Under the pieces are notes generated by a model. It worked only from the letters and a program-made list of their open reading frames with translations. It had not been told where the DNA came from and did no database searches. From NCBI GenBank assembly GCA_026419785.1, contig JAODTK010005634.1, positions 1 through 64,000 of the forward strand: a stretch of DNA of 64,000 nt, in the 5' to 3' direction. Origin of the DNA: Sclerodactyla briareus (lineage: Eukaryota > Echinodermata > Holothuroidea > Dendrochirotida > Sclerodactylidae). Shown piece after piece: positions 1 through 13,080 of this stretch. Within the stretch, counting starts at the first letter, position 1, and every line of letters begins with the position of its first letter. Both the position numbers and the translations under genes were made by a program.

Positions 1-1880
1 ACCCCCTCCCCGGTCCCCACTCCAATGGTTATCTGTGACCAGGAGGTATCACTCGAGTCCTTCCACGCGTCTGACTTAGTGGATAAGCCAATTCTGGAAC
101 AGTCTAGTTTTTCATATCCTAACCTGCCCTTGATCTAACATTGTCAAAGGGAGACAATTGCGTCAAAACGGCTTTCTAGATACAAAAATCTATACAAGCC
201 AACGGAAACCTACCAATATTTGAGATCGCCATTCTGCTCATCCCCAAGCCACTTTCAATGCTTTTATCAAGGGGACACAGGCCTAAGATATGCACGGCCT
301 ATGCAAACAATGAGGAGATTCATCGCGAAAAAAACAATTTCATTAGAGAAACTTCTGCTCCTTAACTACACGAAAGGAGAAGTGGTGTCCGTGTTCCAAT
401 GATATCAAGCATGGAGGGACGCGACAAATAATTGCGACGCCCCGAGTTCAGAACAAACCGCACGCAATCAGAACCACCACTGGTGTTCAAAATAATATAC
501 ACCCCCCTATCAAAACCCAGGGACTACCAGGGACAAGCATTGGCACTTAATAATGGTACCCAAGAACTTGAACTTTTCCCCAAAGCCCCATAATTGCCTA
601 CAAAAGGGCAAAAAGTCTCAGCGATTTACTAGTTAAATCCAGATTTCCACACGGGCAGGCCCACACTAACAACAGAGAAAGAGAAGACGATACTCTTCTC
701 GATGAGTTGATCGCAGCACTTTAAAACAAAAACACGCAAAGGTGTACAATAAACGAGACACCGCGCAATACGGCGTACCATGATGACGACCCCAAACATA
801 ATAGGAGGCAGAAATATAGTTCGGGTGTTTTTCAACGTCTCCAATCCAACAAAAGGCTCTCATCACGTCACTGCTGTCCTAACATGCCTAACTCCCAGGA
901 GACGGGGGTGAGGGGTAGTGAACAAGCACGCATGGGGCCTTGCGGGAATGTGTCCCGCGATATTTCGACGCTAGGTTACATTGATGTCGCTCGATATCAT
1001 TGGGACGATATATCGTTTGTCGATACCATGTCGCGTCAAGCACGAGTATTTTGTCGGCCGTCCTAAAAGCGTCGCTAGCGTCTCAGCGCCTTCATACCTC
1101 CCCATACCAATCCCGAGTCAAAAAGCTAACAGGTGAACATTGTTCAATAGGGGGTTATATCCCCGCCCGTTTAACAATTTTCCCTGACAGACGTCCAAAT
1201 AAATGGCAAACATATTAGCATATCTTGACTTAACCACGTCGTTTTAACTAAATTCACAAGCCTCATTTCTCACACAGGGTCAAATTGTTCCTTGCGTCAA
1301 TGTATACAATACACTGATCTTTGCTAGATTAACAAACCACTCTGAGCGTTGTTTGCACCACTGTCTAACTCACTCACAAATTGCCCGAGCCAATTACAAG
1401 TTGCTCAAATTTGTTCAGTCAGCTATTATTATATATGTATACCTTAATGTCTTGGTATGTCTATATATATAGTATATAACTAAATGCATGTTTCATTTTT
1501 TGCCTTATTAACGACAATCACGAAGGGACCACTTTCTAATACAGGCGCAAAGGACACTCCTTGAATGCAAACTTACTATGTGTTAGACTTACTTAAAGAC
1601 ACTGTCCTACTTGTAACCGCCATTTTTCTTTCAATCACGTTATGTGACCAACACCACCAACTCAACTCCAAACTGCAACCCCACGCCACCACGCCAAAAT
1701 ATATAAACGTGGTTTTGCCCAAGAGCAGGCGCCAAATCCGATTGAGTTTGATTCCAGTATTTCATTTAGCCTCCCATAACAAGTCCTTTACGCCGTGCAA
1801 AGCGCACACCCTAGACTTGTGACCGTCAACCCACCCTTACACCTAGAACACTTGAGGATAAAGAAGTGACAGGGGTCCAC
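1..1880. other. Non-coding stretch, nothing recognised
   Basis: No conserved protein, RNA gene or clear element seen. Local oddities are a small hairpin near 935-955 (GCGGGA / TCCCGC arms), a CG-rich patch with CGATATATCG at about 1000-1080, and an AT run near 1430-1470. Short open frames here look like chance. Confidence 0.5.
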
Positions 1881-1884
1881 ATCA

Positions 1885-2178
1885 GTGTGTATGACAAATT
1901 GTCATGTCACTCTGGGTATATCTTAAAGAGTTAATAATAAATAGTGTGAGCACTGGGAATGCAACATGGTTTCCCTTCATTTCTAACACTTCCAATTACA
2001 TTTGTTTAAGCGCACTTATCCATCTACTCCGGTTGCCTGGTCGTCATCATGTGTGTACAACAATTTGCCATATCACTCTGGGATATATCTTCTTTAAAGA
2101 GTTAACAATAAATGACTGTTGATCATATCAAAATCAACATGGTTTGTCTCATTCTCAGACTGCCATTACATTTTCAAG
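1885..2178. repeat. Tandem duplication, two diverged ~120-bp copies
   Basis: Two diverged copies lie in tandem about 166 bp apart. Both hold CACTCTGGG followed by TATATCTT, AAAGAGTTAA(C/T)AATAAAT, CAACATGGTTT and a final ATTACATTT. The first runs about 1885-2005 and the second about 2051-2176. No coding capacity; an ordinary intergenic or intronic duplication. Confidence 0.7.
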
Positions 2179-2289
2179 CTAATATGCATCTGAGAAGTTT
2201 TGCACCGCATAATAATTATTGTGGAACTAAGTACCACACTCTGGTTATAAATTATTAAGAAATTCTGCGATCGTTAATAGCTATTTCAA

Positions 2290-2390
2290 TATTCACCTAT
2301 TTTCTATATTTTACCTTTTTTTACCAGAATTTACCTTAATTTACCGGTAATTTACCGCCATTTATTATTTTTACCGGTAATCCAACACAC
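2290..2390. repeat. TTTACCGG-rich low-complexity patch
   Basis: Repeated TTTACC and TTTACCGGTAA words over about 100 bp. The GGTAA/TTACC words are complementary, so the patch can fold on itself. No function is apparent. Confidence 0.55.
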
Positions 2391-3430
2391 TGGCCCGTAC
2401 TGGTCATTGCCGTTTCCAATATGTTTGGAGGTTTTGCAGGAATTTAAGGTCTCAATACGTAGCTTGAACAGTCAAGCACTTCGACTCCCATCAGAATGAT
2501 AGGATAGGATGATGATGAAAGTTGTCTGTATTATCCTTGACTGTATGCATAGAGAATGGTCAGAACCTGAGGTCAACAGCCATGTCGGGTTCAATTCCTG
2601 CCATTTTGCTGGGAAACGAATGCAGTTCCCTCTTTCAATACAGAATAGTTTGGATTATCATAAGTTTGAATACTACTTGGCCAGTATTAGGCCTATTGTT
2701 GACTGATGACAAGGTGTTCATGAAGTTCAGGGCGAATGTCCTCTGGGGTTCAATTTTGGTTGATTTGTTTTGAAATTAGCCAAGCTGCCCTTTCTACAGG
2801 CCTAGATTGAATGATCACCAAAGTCGGTTTGTGTCATAATTGATCATCCCATAGGGGGCATTCTGGAAATTGATGTCAAGGTCATTGCACATTTTCCTCC
2901 ACTCAATTTCTGCAAATTATTTATGTGCGCTACTGGGCCTTCGCCACTCTTTTGGGATTTGTAAACAATACCCTGATGATGATAGTTTTGATGCTTGGTG
3001 AGGAACACTCCTCTGTTTGTACCAGGTATTGTCTGCTTTAGGCAGCTGTGCCTCCCACCACTGTATCCACGCTTCAGCTGTAGTCAATTTTGTGAAATAT
3101 TTGTTGCAACCTCTTGCGGTGTAATTACATTCTGAGGTCCCGTTCTGTATCGTGAAGAGCAGGGGGTGTCTACACTTCCGAAATGTCCCAATATTGTGGT
3201 TATGTCCCTTTACGGGTAATTACTGCTACTGTTTACTATAATTACTGAGATTCCCCTTGGGGGTAGAAAAAAAGCTATCAGGCACTTGAAAACTATAAAA
3301 AGCATCCAACAACGATAGTGAAATTTAATAAATTTGGCCCGGAAGCTTGTGTACAAGATTCTCTTGATCGGTAGATTCATTGGTGATACGTTCGGAGTAT
3401 TAACAACTAATGAAGAGTACACAAACTGAT
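2391..3430. other. Non-coding stretch, nothing recognised
   Basis: AT-rich DNA with no conserved frame, RNA gene or clear repeat seen. Confidence 0.45.
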
Positions 3431-3439
3431 TAGATTCAT

Positions 3440-4610
3440 TGCATGATATAGGCTAATTAAGTATTCTAATTGCATAATTCTGTGATATTTTTCTTTTTCG
3501 TTGGATTTTGATGAAAACTGGTGAGATGGTTTATCTATCGTCCCAATAAATTTTACAGTAGGACGAGGTCACAAAGTCATTTTAATGTTACTAATTGCAT
3601 TTACCTCGTCTAATTTGCAATAATGTTTATAATATTTTAAGTTGTGTGAATCCTCATGAAACTGGTGGAGATGGTACACCTTTAATCCTATAAATAACAA
3701 CAGTGTTAAAGGTCAATTCAGGTATTTATTGAATATTTGCATAAATATGCAATTTCCAAAGTTTTGTCAATGGGCAATAACAGTTGGAATGAGTGCAGGT
3801 AGGGTTCTCGTAGGGATTGTCATGGAATTTTTGGGTTCAGTGGATCAAACAAACATCTAAAGACGAGGTCAAAAGATCAAAGATAAGTCTTAAGGAAATG
3901 TGCTATTGTAGAGTTAAGGGCAAGAAAATTAAATTGTCAATTTTTGGATATGTGATAGATCTCTGTCTGATACATAGATGAAACCAACTCTTCCTTCGAT
4001 CTGACACTTGGTCTTCAAGTTACAAGGGGCAAAAGGTTGATTTTAATACCTTTTGGGTGGTTAGAGCATAGGGCGTGTGTACTGATGACATAATGCTTTT
4101 GGGGATTGGTGCATCACATTGAGAGCCAATGGCATTTTCATTAAAACCATCATGTCATCAAAGGTTCATTCAGGCAAGAAAAAATGCCGAATAATAAACA
4201 TTTTCTGCAATAACCTTTTGTTTCCCTAGTGACTGGTTGCGATTCGGCTGAAATTTTGGGACATGCTGGCATAGTTATCAAGGGTAACATTAAAAAAACC
4301 GTTTGTCATCAAAGGTCATCAAGAGTACTTATGGACCAAAAACGTAACTATAACATTTCCTGCAACAACCTCTAGAGATTGTATGCGACCGATTTAAGAA
4401 TGGTATAAGTCTTGGGGCACCCTAGCTGACCTGCATGGATGATGACATCCAAATAATATTATAGATGCTATAAAAAAAATGTTGCAGAACTATCTTATAT
4501 CTCTATTCAACCCCTCAGGGATGCTAGTTCATTCAATTTCTTAACTAGTATTCCTATCTGAAACAGACAGAGATTTCATCTATTGTCAAAACCTCCCTTT
4601 TTAGCGGTGG
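3440..4610. repeat. Old degenerate tandem-repeat tract (Helitron-like interior)
   Basis: The tract repeats phrases such as GATTTTGATGAAAACTGGTG, CATGAAACTGGTGGAGATGG and AGTTACAAGGGGCAAAAGG. The last closely matches AGTTACAAGGGGTCAAAG inside the element at 31361-33952. This suggests a decayed relative of that family whose ends are no longer recognisable. Units are too diverged to phase by eye. Confidence 0.5.
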
Positions 4611-4611
4611 T

Positions 4612-7600
4612 AAGCAGCTCTACAAGCATCATGGCTCTCAGTCCGTTCGTCCGTTCGTCGTTGTTCGTTCCTCCATTCTGTTTGTCACGTTCATTCGTAA
4701 CTCTGGACCGTACATGCGATAGTAAGTTGATGATGAAACTTGGTTGAGTGGATGAGGCATGCCATGTCTAGGCTGAGTAACATTTTTGTTTGCACAGATG
4801 TGATTAGATTGCATTAATTCCCAGTAATACACCAATTGGGTCTACCCACAAGCCCTTCCCATTGATATCTCTGTGAGAGTGGTTTGTTTTACATTATTCC
4901 CGCGAGCTGCAGACATGACTGCTTGAATTAGGGGAAGTGTTTTAATTGTCAGCACTGAGGTTGCTGCAATTCAGGGAATGGGGGATTTCCGCTGTTTACT
5001 GCTACAGGCCAAGGAGTTGAGCGGGGTACTATATAAAGTTTTGTTGGGTACATTTAGCAATATACCGGCCTAGGAATGAGTTAGTTGGGTACTTTTGTGC
5101 TGGGAACTGATAGCAAATTCGTTAGGCTAAATGTAGTAGCATGTCAAGCCATCCAAGGTTATGACAGATTGTCGTATAAAAGATCAATTAAATGTTGAAC
5201 AAACAATTAAATTGGAATTGGTGCAAAAATATGCAGTGTATTCCCCACAAGAATTTTGCAGTCCGGCAGTATCAGACTTCAGACTTGTGCTTGTGACCTT
5301 GAGGTCCACTTCTGCTTGTTTACTGATTTAACCTCTCTACCTGACTAGGCCTGAGCTACCTTGGGCCTACAGGGAAAAGGAAACCTCAAGCCTAGTATAT
5401 TCCTCCACCACCTTTTCATGTGGGAATCCCCAAGAGGAAATTTGTTTATTGACCTGTCATCAAATTGCACCTGTTGAACTGTAAACATGAGTGCTGGTCC
5501 TAGAAATGGATTGGTGTTGGGTTTCATGATCCAACTTGAGACAAGCCTTAAAGTCGCATGGTTAAGATCAGGCCTACTTATTTGGAGTTTTTTAGCAAGG
5601 GATTAGAGGAGGAGGGATGGGGGGCTGAAACAGGCGTGTAGTTATGATGGGAAACAAAACCCCATATTGTGCTTGGGTTCCATAGAGCATAGGACTTAAC
5701 TGCTAACGGGGATACACAGGATATAATGAAATTGCTTTATTGTTGCTTGTATTCTTGAGTTGAGAACTGTAGTAGTTATCAGTTGTTTAAATGGAATAAT
5801 GATATATCACAACTATCCAAATGAAGTGCAACTATAAAAATAAAAAAATTAAAACAGCTTTGCCAATCACCTCACCCATCCCCCCCCCCCTCCCTCAAAA
5901 GGAAAGGATGTAGGCCCAGGTACAAACATAACCAAGTAATGTGTGTTATGACAAGGTTATTGTGGAAAACCTATTACTACAATTACAACTGAATTTACAA
6001 CATACCATACAAACGTATACTCCTTGGTTGCAGGTGGTTTTTTTTTTCCCCCCCCCCAATAATCAGTCATTAGGAATAATAGGACGTTCTGTGGAATGCC
6101 AATACCAACGAAAGCAACAGGTAGAAATGACTTAGAATATTTGCATGGGAATTATGTAAGAGACCATGATTGCGCAACCAGCGAGACACTGGGGGCGATC
6201 GCCTTGTATTTATTATAATTTTTATTTTCATGCATGCAATCATGTATTTACCTCGGATAAAAATTTGGGGGACAATAGGAAATTCTGGCAGCTTCTCTTC
6301 AGCCTCATGACGCAGAATGGCCCCTGATTCTCTACAGACCGAATTCACTCCTTGAAAAAATAAATGGCCTCATCAATCATGGCAGGAAACCTGAGGAATG
6401 GCCTGTTAATACACTACTAATGTGTTGGAGCTAGCCCAAATGTGGTATAGCCATTTTCCCCAATTCCTAACTTTGGTTAATAACTCAATTTCTATTTATT
6501 GAAGAGTGGTACAAGTGATCAAACACACTTGTCCTATATAGAGGTCGCCTTGTAGCTTGTTTGGACACTTTCAATTTGAAGAAGTTCCCTCACAGTGCGT
6601 GTAGGCTGTTAGTATCGTTCATGACATGGCCTTTATTACACATGTACTGTAGTGTTAATTAACACATTGGAGTAAACTTTACAACCCACCAAATATGTGC
6701 TAATGGGGCCTGGCACCTCTACTGTAGGCCTGTCAATTGAATTATGGTGCTATATCGCTCACACTAGGTGACTGAGTAACATGTATTCACAGTTTGGTGA
6801 ACTGTGGCAGTGGCAAATTGAAAATGAAATTCTCAATACCTGTATGAATGCATTCCTGCACCATAAAAGGAGAAAATCTTAACTTCCTTAACCATGATAC
6901 TACTACAGAAGAATACTGTAGGAGTGAAGATGTGCGCAGCGACCTTGCTGCCAATAGGGTAGTGACATGCTTTGCGTCCAGATAGGGTTGAGTGGAAGAA
7001 GGAGGTGATCCCATTGGTGTATTGTCTTTACATGAAACTTGTCATCAGGATGATGATGAATCACAAGCTGACAATCTTCAAAAATTGTGAATCTATCCCC
7101 TACATATAGCTTGGTACATTATCAAATTATTTCACCATCCGTGATATCTGATGATATCTGATGTACAGTTATGTAATCTGTGGGAGTCCCAGTCCATGTC
7201 ACACCTTGGCCAATCAAATTCCTCTCTTTGGAAATGACTATCACTTTTCCCTCAAGTGGCTACAAACTGGGTTGATCTACTGATCTCGGGCGGAGATTTT
7301 TCTGGTACTCAGGGACTGCGCCTCTGCTTGTCCATGTGTGGTCAAGCGTAGTGTCAGATGTCAGTGGTAATTGAATTTGACTGGTTGAGCCATTGACCAT
7401 GAGGTGTTCAAAATTGGGTAGGGACAACACAAGACCTTCATAGATGATCAAAGATAACGGATCTCTGATTATCCGTGCAGATTGTTAACTAGTACTGTTC
7501 AATTGTAACTTCAAGCATGACCTACTCTATATAACTGACGCCTTATTGACAGGCCAGTTTCAGTTATCAGGCCTGATGATACCATAGGTGCACCTGCGAT

Positions 7601-8469
7601 AGCTCCACGCTCAAAAAAAGCACACCTGCCCTTTCTGACTAAAACTTTGTGTTTTGTCCCTGTAGAAACACCAGTGAAATGGGAGGAAGTGTGAACAAAA
7701 TTTTGTCACAATTTCATAATTTCTTTAATGATCAGACAATCCAAAACTTAGCCTAAATTCAAACAGGGTGTTCTTCTAAGTGCCATATCTCTGCTCTGAT
7801 GTATGTTGTTGTAAAATGCGCCTTTGTACCAATGTGTATCATTTTGACACACAGGTCAGCGTCCCAATCATGTTGTATTTAGTAGGCGTGCGTGCCCACG
7901 AGTTGGCTTATACATTGCCATTCTTCGTAGCCACCAATGGTCATGTAAAAAGTTTGGCTTGCGGACTTCCCTTTGTATAACAAATGACAGCCAAAACACA
8001 CTGATTCTCAGATGATTCGAGTATTCAGATAAGGCAAAATCAGCTATCAGAAATTTGTTTTGAGACATAGGGAGGGAACTGCAGGATCCCCTCATACAAA
8101 GTCAATGTAAAAAACAGTACTCCTGAAAAGCTTGTTACCAACAAACTATAGATGATGGTATCCGTATGTAAAATACAAAACTGTTCAGGGAATATTAAAG
8201 AATAATCTCAGTTATTTTCTAAGTGACTACTATTCTTCGTCTTTCATAGTAATTAACAGCTATATAACATTGTACTAACATACTTTATATAAATACAAAC
8301 ATTGCTTCAGTGAGGACGCACACCATTACTACTGTACATTGTACCAAGTTCAAAACTTAATTGAATGTACAGTTTAGAAGTTACAGTAGCAAGCAAGTCC
8401 TGGCTGGACTGCTGGGGCTGCTTTACCTGCAACTAAAAACTTCATTCATATCTTTTATAATTTTTGCAG
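4612..8469. other. Non-coding stretch upstream of first recognised exon
   Basis: This should hold the intron that ends at 8469, and perhaps an earlier exon of the kinase gene with its start codon and the beginning of the glycine-rich loop. I could not find such an exon, and it may lie before the window. Short C runs (5881-5891, 6050-6058) and no clear transposon ends were seen. Confidence 0.4.
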
Positions 8470-8692
8470 GGGGAAAATTTCTCTGACGTCAGAGAGGGTG
8501 GTCGAGAAGAGAACAGGGAAGCAGTATGTGGCAAGTTCATCAAGAAGGCGGAATGCTGTGAGTGTCTTGACGAGGTCTGAAGCGGGAGGACATCGTCCGG
8601 ATAATCAGCATTATGGGGAACTGACAGCATGACATGTGATAACTCTGCACGGGTCTTCGAGTCGACGACAGAGTGGTGCTGATATTGGAGCT
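8470..8692 (+). CDS. DAPK: DAPK-family kinase, N-lobe exon
   Basis: Acceptor TTTTTGCAG ends at 8469 and donor GTAAGT starts at 8693. Across short frame changes the exon reads FSDVRE, VVEKRTGKQYVA, KFIKK, then KREDIVR, ISIMGELTA, VITLHG, FESTTE and VLILEL. Family members have the same layout: the F..V of the glycine loop, the ATP-binding lysine (near 8533, in A-K-F-I-K-K), helix C and the hinge strand LILEL. The last codon CT|G joins exactly to the next exon to give ELVTGG. The stretch matching DAPK's basic loop is ambiguous: one frame gives AECCECLDEV and another gives RRNAVSVLTR, and the second is closer to the family. At least six single- or double-base shifts are needed to follow the homology over 223 bp, the worst of all the exons. 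The upstream exon is unseen. Confidence 0.85.
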
Positions 8693-8810
8693 GTAAGTAT
8701 GTCTCGACTCATTCCAGATGAAATTATTTAGCTGCTTGGTACACCCCACCTCCGGTAACTTTGTAAGTCTGTTTACGCAAGATAATCGCAAATCTATCTT
8801 CATTATTCAA

Positions 8811-8919
8811 ATTTACCGACACAGGAATATGCACCCCCCCCTTGCCGCGTAGAGCCTCTGACATTAACACAAAAGTCCGGGTTGCCACCCCATCGCCCTT
8901 CTCTTTTGCCAGGCGGCGT
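8811..8919 (+). repeat. Left arm of inverted repeat paired with 15333-15450
   Basis: Words such as TTACC..ACACAG, TATGCACCC, TTGCC..GT.GAGC.TCTG, GGGTTGCCACCCCATCGCC and TTTTGCCAGGC recur in reverse complement at 15333-15450. The arm starts about 120 bp after the kinase exon donor. A related arm pair closes the small element at 47590-48050. Confidence 0.7.
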
Positions 8920-8934
8920 TGTCCTAGTTCTCGA

Positions 8935-10270
8935 GTTTGGATTACTTGACGAAGTCAGAGGAATATATGAGCCCGTCGTGTGTGGTGGGTGTGTATGTGT
9001 GCTTGTGAGGCCCGCTTGTAAAACGGATACACTGAGCAGGTCTGAGTAGGTAGGCTCACCATGGTATGTGTGTTCTCCATGATGAGTACAGAACCCTATT
9101 GTTTTGGGTCAGGGAAGAGGTCATCGAGGTCACAGATGTTAAGTCTGAAAACTGTAAACACGATAAGTCCAAAATGTGGTCTGATCAAGTTGAAATAAGG
9201 TGTATAGTTCTATGGGGGAGTACAGGAAACCCTATTGTTCTTGGTTCAGAGGTCGGAGTGAATGTGGTAGAAAATTTAGAAATTTGTGAAAATTCGAAAA
9301 TTTTGGCAAATTGTGGGTGTAAACACGATAATCGACCCCACCCGGATTAGGATGAAGCTCACAATGGTATGTGTGTTCCCTGATGAGTAATAACCCATTG
9401 TTTTGGGTCAGTCAGAGGTCATCTGAGTACAGAGGTCAAAGTCTGACAAACCTTGTGAACACGAACGATAAGTCCCTAATGGTTGGTCTGATTAAAGTTG
9501 AAATTAGGGGATAGCTTTTTATGGGGAATAAGGAACCCTATTTGGTTCAGGTTCAGTCGGGGGGAAATTTGCGAAAATAGAAAATTTGATATTTGGCCCA
9601 ATGTTGGCTTGTAAACAGAAAGGCTCGACCCCATCGATGGATGAAGTTCATTACTTGGTATGTGGTGGTCCCCATGTGAGTACATGAAACCCTAGTTGTT
9701 TTGGGGTCCGGTCGAGCGTCATCTGAGGTCACCAGAGGTCAAAGGTCTGAAAACCTTGTAACACGATAAGTCATAATTGTTGGTATTGATCAAGTGAAAT
9801 GAGGGTATAGCTTCTTATGAGGGAGGCCAGGAACCTATTGTTTTTGGTTCAGGTAAGGAGTGATTTTTGGTCGAAAATAGAAAATTTGTGAAAATTGATA
9901 ATTTAGTCAATTTTGCTTGTAAAATGATAACTCGACCCACCTGGGGGAGGAAGCTCATACTTGGTAGCTGTGTTCCCCATGATGAGTACATGAACCCGCA
10001 GCGTTTGGTGTAAGGGTCAGAGGTCGTCTGAGGTAACCAGAGGTCAAAGTCTGAAAACCTTGTAAACACGATAAGTCCAGAACGGTTGGTCTGATCAGTT
10101 GCAAGTCGGTGTGTAACTTACTTATGGGGAGTACCTGAAACCCTATTGTTTTTGGTAAGGGCGGGGTGAATGAGGTCAAATTGTTTGTTGTGTATTTCCC
10201 CTGATGGTACATAAACCATTTGTTTTGGGGTCACGTTGGAGGTCACCTAAGGTTACCAGAGTTCAAAGTC
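8935..10270 (+). repeat. Array of ~300-bp tandem units (family T300)
   Basis: About four diverged units. Each carries TGTGTTCCCCATGATGAGTA, GAACCCTATTGTTTTGGGTC, AGGTCATCTGAGGTCA, AAAGTCTGAAAACCTTGTAA, CACGATAAGTCCAGAA, TTGGTCTGATCAAG, AGTACAGGAAACCCTATTG, then GGCTTGTAAACACGATAACT and CGACCCCACCTGGAT. The array opens with GATTACTTGACGAAGTCAG and a GT-rich stretch, as in the related array at 26298. Copies or fragments also occur at 23870-25740, 26298-27120, 42960-43330, 57870-57960 and 59620-59950. Units differ by many small indels, so open frames are meaningless. Confidence 0.85.
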
Positions 10271-10279
10271 TGAAACCTG

Positions 10280-11600
10280 CCGCTCTACCGAGCCCCGGTC
10301 GGTAGAGAGGCCCATGGCTCGGCGAGGCCGAACCACGGCTCGACAGAAGCCGGACCACGGCTCGGCTGAAGCCGAACCACGGCTCGGAAAGTCGGACCGC
10401 GGCTCGGGAGAACCGACCCACGGCTCGGTAGAGCGACCCACGGCTGGCAGAGCCGTACACGCTACCGGTAGATGCGATCCAACGGCTTGGCGGAGCCTAA
10501 ACTCACGGCTCGGTAGAGCCAGCCACTGCTGAGCCGCGGCATGCTGAGCCGGGCCCGGGCGGTTGAGCAGGACCTGCTCGGAAGAGCCGGACACACGGCC
10601 GGAGAGCCGACCCCGGATCGGCTGAGCCGGACACGGCTCGACAGAGCCGGGGACCCGGCTCGGTAGAGCCGACCACGGCTCGGTAGACGACGACCAGGGG
10701 TCCAGGGCTGGCATAGCTGGTCACCGGCCCTAAGTAGATGCCGATCCACGCGCGGCGGAGCATAAACACGGCTCGGTAGAGGCCAGGCCCACGCTGAGCA
10801 GGGTCACGGCTGGTGGAGGCGGACACGGCTCAGAAAGCCGACCACGGCTCGGTAGAGCCGACCAGGGTTCACGGCTCGGCAGAGCCGCGTCAAGGCTCAG
10901 ATGTGACTCACGGCTCGGTAGAGCCAGCCCATGGCTGAGCCGGGACGGCTCGGGAGCAGACCACCGCTTCTTTTGGCAGAGTGACCACGGGCTAGGAGCA
11001 GAGGCGGACCAGGGTCCCCGGCTCGGCAGAGCCGGTTCACGCCCTCAGGTAGATGCGATCCCGGCTCGGCAGAGCCGACCCACGGATCGGCAGATGGCCG
11101 GTCCATGGACGGCAGAGCCGACCACACGCTCGGTAGATGCGGTCTTGGACTCGGCAGGCGACCACGGCGTGCCAGAGCCAGCCCAAGGCTCGGCAGAGCC
11201 GGGCCCAGGCTCGGCGGAGCCGAGCCACGGCCAGGCCGCGCAACCCAAGGCTCGGGAGAGCCAGCCCAAGGCTCGGCAGAGCCGGCCACGGTTCACAGAA
11301 ACCTACCACGGCTTGGCAGAGCCTACCAAGGCTTGGTAGATGCAGGTCCACGGCTCGGGTAGGAGCCAGTCCATGATGGTAGGCGAACGCGGTGCGGCAG
11401 AGCGGCCCATGGCTCGGCAGAGCAGAACCATGGCTTGGTGGAGACGACATGTGGCCCGGCAGGGCCTTCATGGGCCTCTAAAGGGGAACGACTGAACCAA
11501 GCCGCACGAAGGCCTGCCCCACATCGTGGCTCGGGGACCTCACCCGGTCGGCGTGCGGCTTGGCAGAGCGGGATCACGGTAGAGCCGACTCAGTGTGATG
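10280..11600. repeat. Array of short palindromic hairpins (CGGCTCGGTAGAGCCG)
   Basis: Roughly 50 degenerate units of about 20-25 bp repeat the theme CGGCTCGGNAGAGCCG plus a short spacer such as ACCCA. The core is an inverted repeat: CGGCTC and GAGCCG around a GGTA or GGCA loop. Each unit could form a six-base-pair GC hairpin on either strand. GC content is far above the surroundings. Because units are palindromic, open frames appear on both strands and in all frames, and none is credible as a protein. The direct-repeat spacing is too short and variable for a CRISPR array. Confidence 0.9.
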
Positions 11601-13080
11601 GCCCTGCGAAACTGGGAGCCGGCCCGCGACTTGCTAGATCCGGCCAGGCCGAAAGGGGCCAACGAGGGAAGAGCGGATCACGGCCTCGGAAAACTCATTG
11701 GAGGACAGTTGAGGACTGGACTCGCAGCTCAGAACAGAACGGAGGGTGAGCTGCTTGGGAAGGCTTTGGGAAGGCACAGTGGAAGCACGGGCAGGTCCGT
11801 GCCCCAGCGGCAGCCGTCGGCAGCGCAGCCGCGGGTCGGCCGACCCCGACGCGAAACCTGGATGTCTACGGATCGGCCGGGTGTGCATCGCCTTGTTCCA
11901 GGTGCATCACGGTTCCGAGGGGGCGCAGTCGCCTGTGGCATACCTCACGGCCAAGGCTGTACCCACCGCGAGTGAACAGTCGGACGGGGACAGGAGCAGA
12001 GTCCTCCCGGGCCGACTTACCAAGCTGGAGCAAACCACCAGCTCGCGGCCCGCGCCGGCATCTCCAGACCCTCAGCGTCTACGAGGACCGACCAGCTTTG
12101 GGCCGGCGCATCGTAGCAGGCAAGAGGAAGCGGCGTAAGGCGCGGCAGGTCCCCCGGCCGGGTCCTGCGACCAATCTCTCTCGAGGGGAGCGCTTACGCT
12201 GGGACCGACTGCAGGAGAACCTTGGGTAATTGCCCAACAACAGACGTTCGCGCAGCAATCCTATCCAACCCTTTGTCTCAGCCTCTGGGCTGTCCCAGCT
12301 GCCGTTTTTCAGCAATCCTCCGGTTTTCCTCAGCGCCCGCAGTTGCGACACTTCCGGGTACAGCGACATCCATAACAGCGGGGGGGCTCTGGCCCGCTTG
12401 TTTCTCAACGCAGCTCCCGCGGCGGGTCTCTGCCTATACCGTTCGATGCGGAAGCCTTCCGCATGGCTAGTGGCTATCGCGGGTTGTGCCGCGTTAGAGT
12501 CAGCCGAAGAGCTCGTTTTCGTTTTTGACTCTGACTGTCATCAGGTGTTTTGTGGTTGCCCGCGCCGCTTGGACAGATTGATCGCGGAGCGAGCCCGTCA
12601 TCCCGCTCGCGCATCCTGGACTCCGCCCTCTGGGGGTGAAACTTCCGCGCGAGGAGGTTTCGCTGTCCTCCGCGGTCTCGGTGCAGCGGAGATGTTCCGC
12701 GAGTCTTCCCGCGAGGTGACCTCGGCCGTGATTCCTCAGTAAAGGCACCGCGGCCGGTTATGGCTCTAACAACTGATGTTGAATAGTTCTCCAGAACTTC
12801 AGCACTCACGCGACGCCCTCCACCGCGCAAGCGGCGCAAGCAGCGCCCCTAGAGATGCCCACGTAACAGCAGTACCTGCCGGTGGGGGAGACTGACGCAC
12901 TTCCCTATGGTATGGGTCGTGGGTAAACCGAGACCTCCCGGGTCCTGTTCCCCTCCTACGCAAGCGTCGACCAATCGAGGTCACTGCCTCAGAACGCCCC
13001 GAGAGCTGCTCGTTTCAGGCTCTCTGACTGGCCACGAGGGTGGCAGGCAAACGCGACGTCTCTCTTAACCTTCGCCGGCC
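11600..13080. other. GC-rich stretch of unknown origin
   Basis: High-GC sequence between two arrays, with no obvious short-period repeat. Several overlapping open frames of 80-170 residues exist on both strands, as expected from GC-rich DNA with few stop codons. A basic stretch GKRKRRKARQ (near 12115-12150) and a Q-rich frame near 12240-12350 were noted but match no family I can name. It could be a worn piece of a GC-rich mobile element; I cannot assign it. Confidence 0.4.

Noticed and set aside
10280-11600. CRISPR-like array
   Set aside because: Units are ~22 bp, degenerate and lack constant repeats with unique spacers; the context is a eukaryotic intron.
10253-11975. Many overlapping open frames of 80-150 codons on both strands
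   Set aside because: Produced by the palindromic hairpin array and high GC; frames on both strands mirror each other.
11600-13080. Coding part of a retroelement
   Set aside because: Composition and a basic patch invited the idea, but no reverse transcriptase, integrase, recombinase or terminal repeats could be recognised; left unassigned.
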